Shown here: piece after piece, positions 45,248 through 53,890 of the stretch
Layout: each line of letters starts with the position of its first letter
Numbering within the stretch: position 1 is the first letter of the stretch
Origin: Stappia sp. MMSF_3263
GTDB taxonomy: Bacteria; Pseudomonadota; Alphaproteobacteria; Rhizobiales; Stappiaceae
NCBI RefSeq assembly: GCF_030733745.1
Contig: NZ_JASHIK010000005.1
Location: 62,001-126,000 of the forward strand
Direction of reading: 5' to 3'
Length of the DNA stretch: 64,000 nt
Program-made: the position numbers and the translations under genes
Notes under the pieces: model-generated
The model's input: the letters and a program-made list of their open reading frames with translations, nothing else
Databases searched by the model: none
Told to the model about the DNA's origin: nothing

Positions 45248-46324
45248 TCAGAGCTCGGCGGCGATCGCCTTGCCGCAGTCCTGCGTCGACAGCGTTCCGC
45301 CGAGATCGGCGGTGCGGCCCGTGGGCTTTTCCAGCACCCGCTCCATCGCCGCGACGATGGCTGCGGCGGCTTCGCGCTCGCCGAAATGGTCGAGCATCAT
45401 CGCCGCCGTCCAGATCTGCCCGACCGGGTTGGCGATACCCTTGCCGGCGATGTCGGGGGCCGAGCCGTGCACCGGTTCGAACAGGGACGGGTGCTCGCCG
45501 GTCGGGTTGATGTTGGCCGAAGGCGCGATGCCGATCGTGCCGGTGCAGGCCGGGCCGAGATCGGACAGGATGTCGCCGAAGAGGTTGGAGGCAACGACCA
45601 CGTCGAAGCGGTCCGGGTTGAGCACGAAATGGGCCGCCAGCGCGTCGATGTGATACTTGTCGCGGCGCACGTCCGGATAGTCGGCGCCCATCGCCTCCAC
45701 CCGCTCGTCCCAATAGGGCATGGTGATGGCGATGCCGTTCGACTTGGTCGCCGAGGTCAGGTGCTTTTTTTCCCGCGACTGGGCGAGGTCGAAGGCGTAG
45801 CGCAGGATGCGGTCGACGCCGACCCGCGTCATCACCGTCTCCTGGATCACCACCTCGCGCTCGGTGCCCTCGAAGGCGCGCCCGCCGACGGAGGAATACT
45901 CGCCTTCCGTGTTCTCGCGCACCACGTAGAAGTCGATCTCGCCCGGCTTGCGGCCGGCAAGCGGCGAGGGCACGCCCGGCATCAGCCGCACCGGGCGCAG
46001 GTTCACATACTGGTCGAAGCGGCGGCGGAACTGCAGCAGCGAGCCCCACAGCGAGATGTGGTCCGGCACCTTTTCCGGCCAACCGACGGCGCCGAAGAAG
46101 ATGCCGTCATAGCGGCTCAGCGTCTCGAACCAGTCGTCGGGCAGCATCTTGCCGTGCTTGAGGAAATAGTCGCAGGAGGAGAAGTCGAACCAGTCCAGCG
46201 AGAAGTCGAGGCCGAAGCGCCCGATTGCCGCTTCCAGGACGCGCACGCCCTCCGGCATCACCTCGGTGCCGATGCCATCGCCCGGAATGACGGCGATGCG
46301 GCGGGCGGTGTTGGAAAGGCTCAT
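45248..46324 (-). CDS. tartrate/D-malate dehydrogenase
   Basis: NAD-dependent beta-hydroxyacid oxidative decarboxylase of 358 residues, in the isopropylmalate dehydrogenase superfamily (tartrate dehydrogenase / DmlA). Motifs are IAVIPGDGIGTEVMPEG, substrate arginines in GSLLQFRRRFDQYVNLRPV, RENTEGEYSSVGG, KSNGIAITMPYWDERV, NLFGDILSDLGP (metal aspartates) and HGSAPDIAGKGIANP. The phrase LWGSLLQFRRRFDQYVNLRP is typical of the tartrate branch. Single gene, with no TCA partner nearby; 322 bases upstream are empty. Confidence 0.9.
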   Translation of the reverse strand: MSLSNTARRIAVIPGDGIGTEVMPEGVRVLEAAIGRFGLDFSLDWFDFSSCDYFLKHGKMLPDDWFETLSRYDGIFFGAVGWPEKVPDHISLWGSLLQFRRRFDQYVNLRPVRLMPGVPSPLAGRKPGEIDFYVVRENTEGEYSSVGGRAFEGTEREVVIQETVMTRVGVDRILRYAFDLAQSREKKHLTSATKSNGIAITMPYWDERVEAMGADYPDVRRDKYHIDALAAHFVLNPDRFDVVVASNLFGDILSDLGPACTGTIGIAPSANINPTGEHPSLFEPVHGSAPDIAGKGIANPVGQIWTAAMMLDHFGEREAAAAIVAAMERVLEKPTGRTADLGGTLSTQDCGKAIAAEL

Positions 46325-46646
46325 GCGGGTCTCCGGGGTTTCGGCGTCGCCGGGGCGTGCATCGTGCCGGGAAAAGGCGCGCGCGGGCCGGGCGGCCGGG
46401 GGAAGGAAAGCGGGCAGGGACCGGTGGGCGGTCTCATTCGCCGCGCATGTTCGCGCCGCTCGCAACCGATTTCAAGAGGCGCCGGCCGGATATAGGTCCG
46501 GCCTATGGCAGGACGCCGCCCGGAACGACAGATGCTGGCTTCCGCCCGGTGTTGAATGGAGAGCTCGATCGGTCCTACAAGGTGAGGTAGCGATTCCAGG
46601 GGGCGTCGAAGGTCCCCGTGCGTTGAACCGGAGGATGCCGGCACCC
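46325..46646. other. intergenic stretch upstream of the dehydrogenase gene
   Basis: 322 bases without a supported gene. One hairpin, GGCCGGA, loop TATAGG, TCCGGCC, lies at 46484-46503 with no T-run. It should contain promoters for both flanking genes. Confidence 0.5.
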
Positions 46647-47162
46647 ATGCAGCAACTCGTCTTTCTCCTTCGTGCGGTCAATGTGGGCGGCACCGGAAAG
46701 CTGCCGATGGCGGAACTGCGGACGATGGCCGAAGCCTGCGGACTGCGCGATGCACGCACCTATATCGCCAGCGGCAATCTCGTTGCCCGCGTCGATGGCG
46801 CGCCCGAGGTCGCAAGGGCCGCGCTCGAGGCCCGGCTTGCCGATTATGCGGGCAAGCCCGTTTCGGTGCTGATGCGCACGGGCGGGGAGATGGCCGCGGT
46901 GCTTGCCGACAATCCCTTCCCGGATGCCGATCCCCGGCGTCTGTTGGCGGTGTTTCTCGATGCGCCGCCGCCGCAGGATGCGCTTGAGAGCGTCAGCGGG
47001 CGCACGAGCGAGGAGATAGCACTCGGCCGGCGCGAGATCTATGTCAATTACGGGGATGCCATGACGGGTCGTTCCACGCTGAAGATCCCGGCGGCGACGG
47101 CCGGCACGGCACGCAATATGAATACCGTGGCGAAGCTTGCGGAGATGGCGGGCAAGACGTGA
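46647..47162 (+). CDS. DUF1697-family protein
   Basis: Protein of about 171 residues of the DUF1697 family: QLVFLLRAVNVGGTGKLPMAELRTMAEACG, TYIASGNLVARV and NYGDAMTGRSTLKIP are the family signature. No biochemical function is established. ATG 46647 (MQQLVFLL) is preferred over the ATG at 46635 because GGAGG touches the latter; its spacing of 12 is long, so the start is uncertain by four codons. It is followed by an XRE-cupin regulator about 40 bases on. Confidence 0.85.
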   Translation: MQQLVFLLRAVNVGGTGKLPMAELRTMAEACGLRDARTYIASGNLVARVDGAPEVARAALEARLADYAGKPVSVLMRTGGEMAAVLADNPFPDADPRRLLAVFLDAPPPQDALESVSGRTSEEIALGRREIYVNYGDAMTGRSTLKIPAATAGTARNMNTVAKLAEMAGKT

Positions 47163-47202
47163 CGCCGTGCGTCCCGCACGCGGTCGAAGCGAAGGAGGCA
47201 GC

Positions 47203-47781
47203 GTGAGCGATCCTGGCGACAACCAACCGGAGCGGGACGGTTTGCGGGCGGCCTTCGCCGCCGCCTTGCGGAGCGAGCGCGACCTTGCCGGACTGTCGGC
47301 TAGCGCGTTGGCGCGTCGCGCGGGGCTTGCCAAGTCGACGCTGTCACAGCTGGAGGCGGGACAGGGAAACCCCGGCATCGAGACCCTTTGGGCGCTGGCG
47401 AACGCGCTCGCCATCCCCGTCGGCCGGTTGCTGGAGGCGCCGCGCCCCGAAATCGAGGTGATCCGCGCCGGCACCGGCGAGGGCTTGCGTTCCGGCCATG
47501 CCGACTATGTCGCAAGGCTGCTGTCCACCGCTCCGGCGGCGGGACGGCGCGACATCTACATGATCGAGGCCGAGCCCGGCGAGCCGCATCGCTCCGCGCC
47601 GCATGCGTCCGGGGCGCGCGAGCATGTCGTGCTGCTTGCCGGGCGGGCGCTGGTCGGGCCGCGAGGAAGCGAGGCGGAGCTTTCCGCCGGTGACTACATC
47701 GCCTATCCGGCCGATGTCGCCCATGCCTTCGAGGCGCTTGCGCCCGGCACCCGGGCGGTGATGGTCATCGAGCACCGTTGA
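47203..47781 (+). CDS. XRE-family regulator with C-terminal cupin
   Basis: Regulator of 192 residues. The helix-turn-helix is LRSERDLAGLSASALARRAGLAKSTLSQLEAGQGNPGIETLWALANAL (residues 22-72), and the cupin domain follows with HASGAREHVVLLAGRALVG, GDYIAYPADVAHAFEAL. The GTG at 47203 has AAGGAGG four bases upstream. Such proteins regulate amino acid or sugar metabolism; the convergent Asp/Glu racemase gene overlaps its 3' end by 17 bases. LysE-type or racemase targets are possible but not shown. Confidence 0.9.
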   Translation: MSDPGDNQPERDGLRAAFAAALRSERDLAGLSASALARRAGLAKSTLSQLEAGQGNPGIETLWALANALAIPVGRLLEAPRPEIEVIRAGTGEGLRSGHADYVARLLSTAPAAGRRDIYMIEAEPGEPHRSAPHASGAREHVVLLAGRALVGPRGSEAELSAGDYIAYPADVAHAFEALAPGTRAVMVIEHR

Positions 47782-48484
47782 GGACCGGCAGTCGCTCCTC
47801 GACCGCGTGGCGCAGCGCGGCGCGGGCCAGCAGACGGGTCGAATCGAGCACCGGCAGCAGGGCGTTTTTCTCGTTGATCAGCAGCGGGATCTCGGTGCAG
47901 CCGAGCACCACGGCATCGCAGCCCGCGTCTCCCATCCGTTTCATGATCCGCTGGAATGCCTGTTCCGCCTCGCCGGTGAAGCGGCCATAGACAAGCTCGT
48001 CCATGATGATCCGGTTCATCTCCCCGCGCTCGTCCGGTGTTGGCAGGGTGAGGGCGATGCCACGCCGGCCGAGGGCGTCCGGGTAGACGCCGCTCTCCAC
48101 CAGCCAGCGTGTTCCCGTCAGCCCGAGATGCCGGAAGCCGCGCTGGTGCGCCTCGTCGGCCACCGTCTCGGCGATGTGCAGGAACGGCAGCGGCAGCTCC
48201 CGCGTCAGGGTGGGCAGCGCCTGGTGGATGGTGTTGTCCGGGCAGATGAGAAACTCGGCGCCCGCGCTGGCCAGCCGTTCCGCCGTTTCCAGCATCAGCG
48301 CTCCGACGCCCTCAAGGTTCCCTGCCTCGAGATGGCGGACATAGTCGGAGAGCGAGGGCATGTGGAGGCTGATCGGCGGGTTGCCGTGCGGGCCGAGCGG
48401 CTTTTCCGCCTCGGCGCAGATGATGCGGTAGCACTCGGCCGCGCCTTCGGCCGAGCAGGCCATGATACCGATGTGAAGGGGCAT
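47765..48484 (-). CDS. aspartate/glutamate racemase family protein
   Basis: A 239-residue member of the Asp/Glu/hydantoin racemase superfamily, cofactor-independent. The C-terminal cysteine is in AVVLGCTEIPLLI. At the place of the N-terminal cysteine the sequence is CPDNTIHQAL, with Asp directly before Asn-Thr. Canonical aspartate racemases have PCNT or TNT there, so one of the two acid/base cysteines is absent, as in E. coli one-cysteine relatives with L-selective activity. The start 48484 (MPLHIGIMACSAEG) fits family length. Confidence 0.85.
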   Translation of the reverse strand: MPLHIGIMACSAEGAAECYRIICAEAEKPLGPHGNPPISLHMPSLSDYVRHLEAGNLEGVGALMLETAERLASAGAEFLICPDNTIHQALPTLTRELPLPFLHIAETVADEAHQRGFRHLGLTGTRWLVESGVYPDALGRRGIALTLPTPDERGEMNRIIMDELVYGRFTGEAEQAFQRIMKRMGDAGCDAVVLGCTEIPLLINEKNALLPVLDSTRLLARAALRHAVEERLPVLNGAR

Positions 48485-48539
48485 GAGGGTCGTCCGTTGT
48501 TGTCTGATATCGTTCATTATATCGAACAACGTTCGGCAA

Positions 48540-49238
48540 TCAATCGACCTTCTTGAGAGGAAGTCCGTCCAGAAGGAAGCCCAGCCCCTTCCTGAAAGCG
48601 CCGTCCCAGTCCTCGTCAAGGAGCAGGCGGGAGCCTTCGATCGTCGGATAATCTCCGCCGGTTCCTTCGGGTCGCCGTTGTGTCGCCGCCTTTCGCGCGT
48701 CGTCCGAACGGTCGAAGTTCGCAAGGGTCACGGTGGCGCCCATCACATGGTTCCAGATCGACCAGATCGCGGCGTTCAGATCCTCGTCCGCGATGCCGGC
48801 CCGGGAAAGGGTCCGGCTCAGCAGTTCCAGGCGGGCGAGGATGTTCGCACCCAGCGCCCGGCGTGGCAGCAATGCTGCCGACCATGGGTGGCGCAGCATG
48901 CAGGCGCGCCAGTCCTCCAGCATGCGGATGACGTCCCCGCGCCAGTCCTCCCGGGAGCGGGAAGCCGATGTCGGTCCCTGGTATTCGAGTACCGAATCCA
49001 GGGCCAGATCAAGGACGTCTTCCTTGCTGTCGACATGCCAGTAGAGGCTCATCACGCCCGAGCCGAGGTGATCCGCCAGCCGGCGCATCGTCAATCCGTC
49101 GAGGCCGCCGGCATCCATCAGTTCCACCGCGGCCTGCACGATGCGCTCCAGCGAAAGAGGCGGTTCCTGCGTCGACTGAAGGGATTTTCCGGTCCGTTGT
49201 GGCCGCTTGGGCCCGGCACTGCTGGTTCTGGTGGCCAT
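48540..49238 (-). CDS. TetR-family regulator
   Basis: TetR-type regulator of 232 residues: SLERIVQAAVELMDAGGLDGLTMRRLADHLGSGVMSLYWHVDSKEDVLDLALDSVL (residues 30-85), with a C-terminal TetR_C domain (WRGDVIRMLEDWRACMLRHPW). The N-terminal 28 residues are a disordered tail. It is divergent from a periplasmic RidA gene, with two palindromes between them that probably serve as its operators. Confidence 0.92.
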   Translation of the reverse strand: MATRTSSAGPKRPQRTGKSLQSTQEPPLSLERIVQAAVELMDAGGLDGLTMRRLADHLGSGVMSLYWHVDSKEDVLDLALDSVLEYQGPTSASRSREDWRGDVIRMLEDWRACMLRHPWSAALLPRRALGANILARLELLSRTLSRAGIADEDLNAAIWSIWNHVMGATVTLANFDRSDDARKAATQRRPEGTGGDYPTIEGSRLLLDEDWDGAFRKGLGFLLDGLPLKKVD

Positions 49239-49309
49239 TCGTCATCCTGGGTGATCGGCTCGTCGAGCTTGGCTGACAATGCGACAATTGTCGCTTTCGG
49301 GCAATTGAC

Positions 49310-49349
49310 TCGTACGGTGTACGATGCAATCTGTTCGTACGCTGTACGA
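49310..49349. promoter_or_regulatory. two TetR-type 15-bp operators
   Basis: TCGTAC-GGT-GTACGA at 49310-49324 and TCGTAC-GCT-GTACGA at 49335-49349: the same 6-3-6 perfect dyad twice, centres 25 bases apart. They lie between the divergent TetR and RidA genes, overlapping a possible -35 TTGACT (49305). This is the size and spacing expected for TetR-family dimers bound in tandem. Confidence 0.8.
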
Positions 49350-49433
49350 GTCGACTGACGGACGTTGAGCGGAGTGGCAACCGCCCGGCTCGCCGGCCCC
49401 GCCGCCCGCGGCGTTCACGGCCAGGGGAAAATC

Positions 49434-49922
49434 ATGTCACGCGCAATCAAGCATCTACTTGTCGGAGGGCTGTTCATCATGACCACGGGAATTTCCGCCG
49501 CGACGACGGCGAAGGCGAGCGATCTCACGCTGAAGATCGTCAACCCGCAAAACCTCTACGACCCCACGCCGAACGGATACAGCACGGCGGTGATCGTACC
49601 GGGCGGCGCGCGCGTCGCCCATGTCTCGGGGCAGGGAGGGCAGGACGCCTCCGGGGCACTGTCGCCTGACTTCGCCGTCCAGGTCGAACAGGCCTACGCG
49701 AATCTCGGCGCCGTTCTTGACGGGCTCGGCGCGCGACCGGATCAGGTCGCCAAGCTCACCGTCTACGTGGTCGATCACGACATGTCGAAGCTCGAGGTCC
49801 TGACCCGGAACGTCAAGAAGATGTTCGGCGAGAGATTGCCCGCCCAGACACTCGTTCCCGTCCCGAAGCTTGCGATCGATCCCATGCTGTTCGAGGTGGA
49901 AGCGGTGGTCATGCTGGACTAG
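49434..49922 (+). CDS. exported RidA-family protein
   Basis: A 162-residue RidA-fold protein with a signal peptide: KHLLVGGLFIMTTGISAATTAKASD (residues 6-30). The mature part follows the family: NPQNLYDPTPNGYSTAVIVPGGARVAHVSGQGG, then DQVAKLTVYVVDHD and LVPVPKLAIDPMLFEVEAVV. It lacks the conserved arginine of canonical RidA. Its nearest relative in the window is the frameshifted gene at 41091. AGGGGA precedes the ATG. Periplasmic location, if real, would separate it from cytoplasmic enamine chemistry. Regulated presumably by the divergent TetR protein. Confidence 0.85.
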   Translation: MSRAIKHLLVGGLFIMTTGISAATTAKASDLTLKIVNPQNLYDPTPNGYSTAVIVPGGARVAHVSGQGGQDASGALSPDFAVQVEQAYANLGAVLDGLGARPDQVAKLTVYVVDHDMSKLEVLTRNVKKMFGERLPAQTLVPVPKLAIDPMLFEVEAVVMLD

Positions 49923-49969
49923 TCGGGATTCGCGCCTACTCCTCACCTGTGCGCCTTGTCGCGGCGTCT

Positions 49970-50878
49970 TCAGCCGGCCGGTCGCGACGGCCTGCCCCGG
50001 AACCAGTCGATGAAGGCGCGCAACTTCGCCGGTTGCAGCTCGCGCGAGGGGAAGTAGATGTGGAAACGCTGCGGTTCCGGTTCGAATTCGTCGAGCAGGG
50101 AAACTAGCCGCCCATCGGCCAGTTCCGGCTCCTCGTCGATGCGAAAGCGCTGGGCGATGCCCAGCCCCTCTCGCGTGGCGAGCGCGAAATGGGCGTTGTC
50201 GTCGAGCACCAGTGCCGCCGGCGGGTCGATCTGGATCGTCTGCTCGCCCCTGCGGAAGGTCAGCGGTTCCAGCCGACCGCTGCCGGGATAGCGGTAGCGG
50301 ATCACCCTGTGGCCGGCGAGATCCTCCGGTGTCTTCGGGTGGCCGGCCTCGGCGAGGTAGAGGGGGCTGGCCAGCAGCGAGCGGCGCAGCGGCGGGCCGA
50401 TGGGCAGGGAGATCATGTCCTGCTCGAGTGAGCCGCGAAACCGGATGCCGGCGTCGAAATCGCCGCGCACGATGTCGGTCAGGCGCTCGTCGGTCGACAG
50501 TTCCAGCCGGATGCCGGGATGGGCGCGCACGAAGGCGGTAAGCCGCGGAACCACGCAGAACTCCGCCGCCAGCCGTGAAAGCGTGATCCTCAGCGTGCCG
50601 GAAACCGCACCTTCCCGGTCCCTCACGTGTTCCAGCGCGCCGTCCAGGGCGGCAAGCGGTGCGTCGACCGCCGCGAGGAACTGGCGGCCGCGTTCGGTCA
50701 ACCGGACGCTGCGGCTGTTTCTGTCGAAGAGACGGGCACCGATCCGCCGTTCGAGCTGGCGGATCGTCTGCGACACGGCCGACGCCGAAATGCCGAGCCG
50801 TCCGGCCGCGGCGGTGAAGCCACCGGTGAGCGCAACGGCGCGGAAAACCGGGAGTGCGGAAAGGATGGCGCCATCCAT
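49970..50878 (-). CDS. LysR-family regulator
   Basis: LysR-type protein of 302 residues. The helix-turn-helix reads LPVFRAVALTGGFTAAAGRLGISASAVSQTIRQLERRIGARLFDRN, then the effector domain RITLSRLAAEFCVVPRL and IGPPLRRSLLASP. The start at 50878 (MDGAILSALPVFR) is family-like. It is divergent from a serine hydrolase gene, the likely target. Confidence 0.92.
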   Translation of the reverse strand: MDGAILSALPVFRAVALTGGFTAAAGRLGISASAVSQTIRQLERRIGARLFDRNSRSVRLTERGRQFLAAVDAPLAALDGALEHVRDREGAVSGTLRITLSRLAAEFCVVPRLTAFVRAHPGIRLELSTDERLTDIVRGDFDAGIRFRGSLEQDMISLPIGPPLRRSLLASPLYLAEAGHPKTPEDLAGHRVIRYRYPGSGRLEPLTFRRGEQTIQIDPPAALVLDDNAHFALATREGLGIAQRFRIDEEPELADGRLVSLLDEFEPEPQRFHIYFPSRELQPAKLRAFIDWFRGRPSRPAG

Positions 50879-50893
50879 CGTTAAGTCATCCTT

Positions 50894-50912
50894 CAAGATG
50901 CATTCAGTCTTG
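50894..50912. promoter_or_regulatory. possible LysR operator upstream of serine hydrolase
   Basis: CAAGA-N9-TCTTG dyad between the divergent LysR and serine hydrolase genes, close to the LysR start. It fits the loose T-N11-A rule; the evidence is the symmetry and position only. Confidence 0.4.
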
Positions 50913-51000
50913 CCTCCCTTATCGTGAACGATCTCGAGGGCTAAGTCAGCATCGTTCCGGCAGTCCCGCCGGTTACGCTGACTTCGTCCTGGAGGAAAAC

Positions 51001-52152
51001 ATGAACATGATCGAGGCTTTGGCGGGTACGGACCTGACAACGGCGCTGGATGCGGCCATCGACGGCGCGCTTGCGGAGCGGCGCGTCGTTGGCTGCGTTG
51101 CGCTGGTCGCCGAAAGGGGGGAGGTGGTCTACCGGCGGGCGGCGGGTCTCGCCGACAGGGAAACCGGCCGGCCGATGACGGTGGAGACGCCATTCCGCCT
51201 GGCTTCGGTGACCAAGCCGTTCACAACGGCGGCGGCGCTACGGCTGATGTCGGACGGACGGTTGTCGCCCGACGACCCGGTCGAGCGCTGGCTGCCGGCC
51301 TTCCTGCCGAAGCTTGCCGATGGCGCATCCGCAAGGATCACCGTCGGCCATCTTCTCGCGCATATGGCCGGTCTCGACTACCGCTTTTCCCAACCGGCCG
51401 GAGGCGTCTATGCCGCCGCCGGGGTGTCCGACGGGCTTGACGAGGCGGGGCCCGGCCTTGCCGAGAACCTGGCGAGGATCGCCGCCGTGCCGCTCGACAT
51501 CGAGCCGGGCACCGCATGGCGCTACTCGGTTGCCACGGATGTCCTCGGCGCGGTTGTCGAAGCGGTGGCGGGCCGGCCGCTGGACGAGGCGATGGAGGCG
51601 CTGGTCACCGGGCCGCTCGGCCTTGGCGCTCGCTTTCATGGCGATCCGGCGACGCTGGCTGTTCCCTATTACGATGCGCGCCCCGAGCCGCGCCGCATGG
51701 AGGGGGTTGTCGAGGTGCCGCTGCCCGAGGGGTTTGGCTCGGCGGTGCGTTTCGATCCCGCGCGTATCGCCGCACCGTCCGCCTTCTTCTCAGGCGGCGC
51801 GGGGATGGCGGGCCGGGCCGACGACGTCCTGACGCTGCTCGAGGCCTTGCAGGGCGGTGCCTTTCTCGACGCTAGCTGGCGCGAGGCGGCGCGCCGGCCG
51901 CGGGTGGGCGCGGAGGCCATGGCCCAGGGGCCGGGCTGGGGCTACTGCTGGACCGGCGCGGTCCTGCTCGATCCGGCGGCGGCCGGCTCCGGCCTGTCGG
52001 AGGGGACGGTTTCCTGGGGCGGCGTCTACGGCCATTGGTGGTGCATCGACCATGCGCGCCAGCGGGTCACGGTGCTGCTCACCAACACGGCCTATGAAGG
52101 CATGATCGGCCGCCTGGCGCAGGATGTCGGGGCAGCTGCCGCGACGGCCTGA
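51001..52152 (+). CDS. serine hydrolase (beta-lactamase / PBP4*-like fold)
   Basis: A 383-residue protein of the class C beta-lactamase-like esterase family. The nucleophile motif SxxK is SVTK in FRLASVTKPFTTAAAL; the tyrosine motif is WRYSVATD (YSV instead of YxN). The C-terminal HWWCIDHARQRV region replaces the KTG triad. No clear signal peptide is visible, so it may be a cytoplasmic esterase rather than a lactamase. GGAGGAAA is just before the ATG. Divergent from a LysR gene, as in many inducible esterase systems. Confidence 0.85.
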   Translation: MNMIEALAGTDLTTALDAAIDGALAERRVVGCVALVAERGEVVYRRAAGLADRETGRPMTVETPFRLASVTKPFTTAAALRLMSDGRLSPDDPVERWLPAFLPKLADGASARITVGHLLAHMAGLDYRFSQPAGGVYAAAGVSDGLDEAGPGLAENLARIAAVPLDIEPGTAWRYSVATDVLGAVVEAVAGRPLDEAMEALVTGPLGLGARFHGDPATLAVPYYDARPEPRRMEGVVEVPLPEGFGSAVRFDPARIAAPSAFFSGGAGMAGRADDVLTLLEALQGGAFLDASWREAARRPRVGAEAMAQGPGWGYCWTGAVLLDPAAAGSGLSEGTVSWGGVYGHWWCIDHARQRVTVLLTNTAYEGMIGRLAQDVGAAAATA

Positions 52153-52162
52153 CCCATCCCGC

Positions 52163-53056
52163 TCACATCTCGTCGCGCAGGTCCTCGGCGAGGAAGTCGA
52201 CGAAGGCGCGCACTTTCGGCAGCAGGTAGCGGCGCGAGGGATAGACGGCATAGACCTGCGTCACCACCGGGTCCCAGTCGTCCAGCGCCGTTTCCAGCCG
52301 GCCGGCGGCGATGTCGTCCTGCACATAGAGGCGCGGGATCAGGCTTACCCCGAAGCCGGCGCGCAGGGCATCGCGGATGGCAAGGCTCGACGTCACCTTG
52401 TAGCGGCCGGTGACCTGCACCTTCTGCGTCTGGCCGTCGCGGCTGAACTCCCATTCGCCGGCATGGCCGGAGAGCGAGAACTGCACGCAGTCGTGGCTTT
52501 CCAGGTCCATCGGCGTTTGCGGGCGTCCGTTCGTCCCGAAATAGGCGGGCGCGGCGCACACCACATGGCGCAGGGCCATGATGCGGCGGGCGACGAGACT
52601 GGAATCCTCCAGCCTGTCGCTGCCGCGAATGGCAAGGTCGAAGCCGTCCTTGACGATGTCGACGCGCCTGTCGTCGAGCTGCAGGTCGAGGGAGATGTCC
52701 GGATAGGCCTGCATGAAGCGGACGACGGCGCCCGAGAAGCGGACGAGCGAGAGGCTCATCGGCGCGCTGACGCGCAGCAGCCCGCTCGGGCTGTGACTGA
52801 GGGGCTGCATCGAGCCGTCGGCATCCTCGAGGTCGTCGAGGATGCGGCTCACCTGCTGGTAATAGCGGGTTCCGGCCTCGGTCAGGCTCATCCGCCGCGT
52901 CGTGCGATTGAGCAGACGGACGCCCAGATGCGCCTCCAGCTCGCCGACATTCTTGCTCACGGCGGCCGGCGACAGGCGCAGCTTGCGCGCCGCGGCGGCG
53001 AAGGCGCCCCCCTCCACCACCTGGCGAAACACCCGAAGCGCAGTCAATTGATCCAT
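52163..53056 (-). CDS. LysR-family regulator
   Basis: LysR-type protein of 297 residues: LTALRVFRQVVEGGAFAAAARKLRLSPAAVSKNVGELEAHLGVRLLNRTTRRMSLTEAGTRYYQQ at the N-terminus and an effector domain with LRVSAPMSLSLVRFSGAVVRFM and FDLAIRGSDRLEDSSLVARRIM. This is the subgroup that often sits beside oxidoreductases. Divergent from a nitroreductase and EamA exporter gene pair, its probable targets. Confidence 0.93.
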   Translation of the reverse strand: MDQLTALRVFRQVVEGGAFAAAARKLRLSPAAVSKNVGELEAHLGVRLLNRTTRRMSLTEAGTRYYQQVSRILDDLEDADGSMQPLSHSPSGLLRVSAPMSLSLVRFSGAVVRFMQAYPDISLDLQLDDRRVDIVKDGFDLAIRGSDRLEDSSLVARRIMALRHVVCAAPAYFGTNGRPQTPMDLESHDCVQFSLSGHAGEWEFSRDGQTQKVQVTGRYKVTSSLAIRDALRAGFGVSLIPRLYVQDDIAAGRLETALDDWDPVVTQVYAVYPSRRYLLPKVRAFVDFLAEDLRDEM

Positions 53057-53112
53057 GATTATTCACTATCAGTTGTGAGTGTGGCCATCGTAATGCGGAT
53101 TATTGCTGGATC

Positions 53113-53125
53113 ATAATTGAATTAT
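53113..53125. promoter_or_regulatory. AT-rich palindrome between LysR and nitroreductase
   Basis: ATAATT-G-AATTAT, a perfect 13-bp dyad in AT-rich intergenic DNA. It may be a regulator site or promoter element for the nitroreductase operon. Confidence 0.45.
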
Positions 53126-53215
53126 CTGTTGCTCCAACGGGAGCGATCCCGCCCTTCGTTTCACCGCCCGCGCTGCGAATGCCGCCGCGCCGGGCCAGCC
53201 GAAAGGACCGGACTC

Positions 53216-53848
53216 ATGACGGTACATGTCTCGCCCAGCGAAATCGCCTCCGCCATCGAAAGCCGCATCTCCGCCAATCTCTACGACCGCGACCATGCGC
53301 TTTCGAGGGCGCAGATCGAGGAACTGGTGCGCCTCGCCAGCCTGGCGCCGAGCGCCTACAACCTGCAGAACTGGCGCTTCATCGCCGTCTCCAGCCCCGA
53401 GGCGAAGGCCCGGCTGACGGACGCCTCCTACGGCCAGCGTAAGGTTCTCGACGCGGCCGTGACCTTCATCATCGTCGGCCAGTTTCCCTCGCACGAGGCG
53501 CTGGCGCGGCGGCTGGAACCGTCGGTCGCGGCCGGGTTCATGCCGCGTGAAATGGCCGAGAGCTGGGTCGGGGTCATCGCCGATACCTTCGGCGGCAACG
53601 CGAGCGCCAGCCATGACGAGGCAATCCGCTCGGCCACCTTCGCCGCCTCCTTCCTGATCTTCGCCGCCCAGTCGATGGGGCTCGCCAGCGGCGCGATGAC
53701 CGGCTTCGAGGCAGAACGGGTTGCCCGCGAATTCGGCCTGGGGGCCGGCGAAGTGCCGGTGATGCTGATGACCGTCGGGCGTGCCGCCGAGGGCAACTGG
53801 CCGCAGAAACCGCGCGTGCCGGTCGCCGAACTGATCGAGCACGTCTGA
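53216..53848 (+). CDS. nitroreductase-family protein
   Basis: FMN-dependent nitroreductase-fold protein of 210 residues: LVRLASLAPSAYNLQNWRFIAVSSPEAK is the FMN-contacting start, ending with RAAEGNWPQKPRVP. Visible SFLIFAAQSMGLASGAMTGFE and FGLGAGEVPVMLMTVG fit the family. It lies upstream of an EamA exporter gene by 42 bases and downstream of a divergent LysR. A role in reducing quinone or nitro compounds is likely. The start at 53216 is set by AAGGA at eight bases. Confidence 0.92.
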   Translation: MTVHVSPSEIASAIESRISANLYDRDHALSRAQIEELVRLASLAPSAYNLQNWRFIAVSSPEAKARLTDASYGQRKVLDAAVTFIIVGQFPSHEALARRLEPSVAAGFMPREMAESWVGVIADTFGGNASASHDEAIRSATFAASFLIFAAQSMGLASGAMTGFEAERVAREFGLGAGEVPVMLMTVGRAAEGNWPQKPRVPVAELIEHV

Positions 53849-53890
53849 ACGAGCGGAGCCGCGCGGCACCGCCCGCAAAGGAGAAATGCC

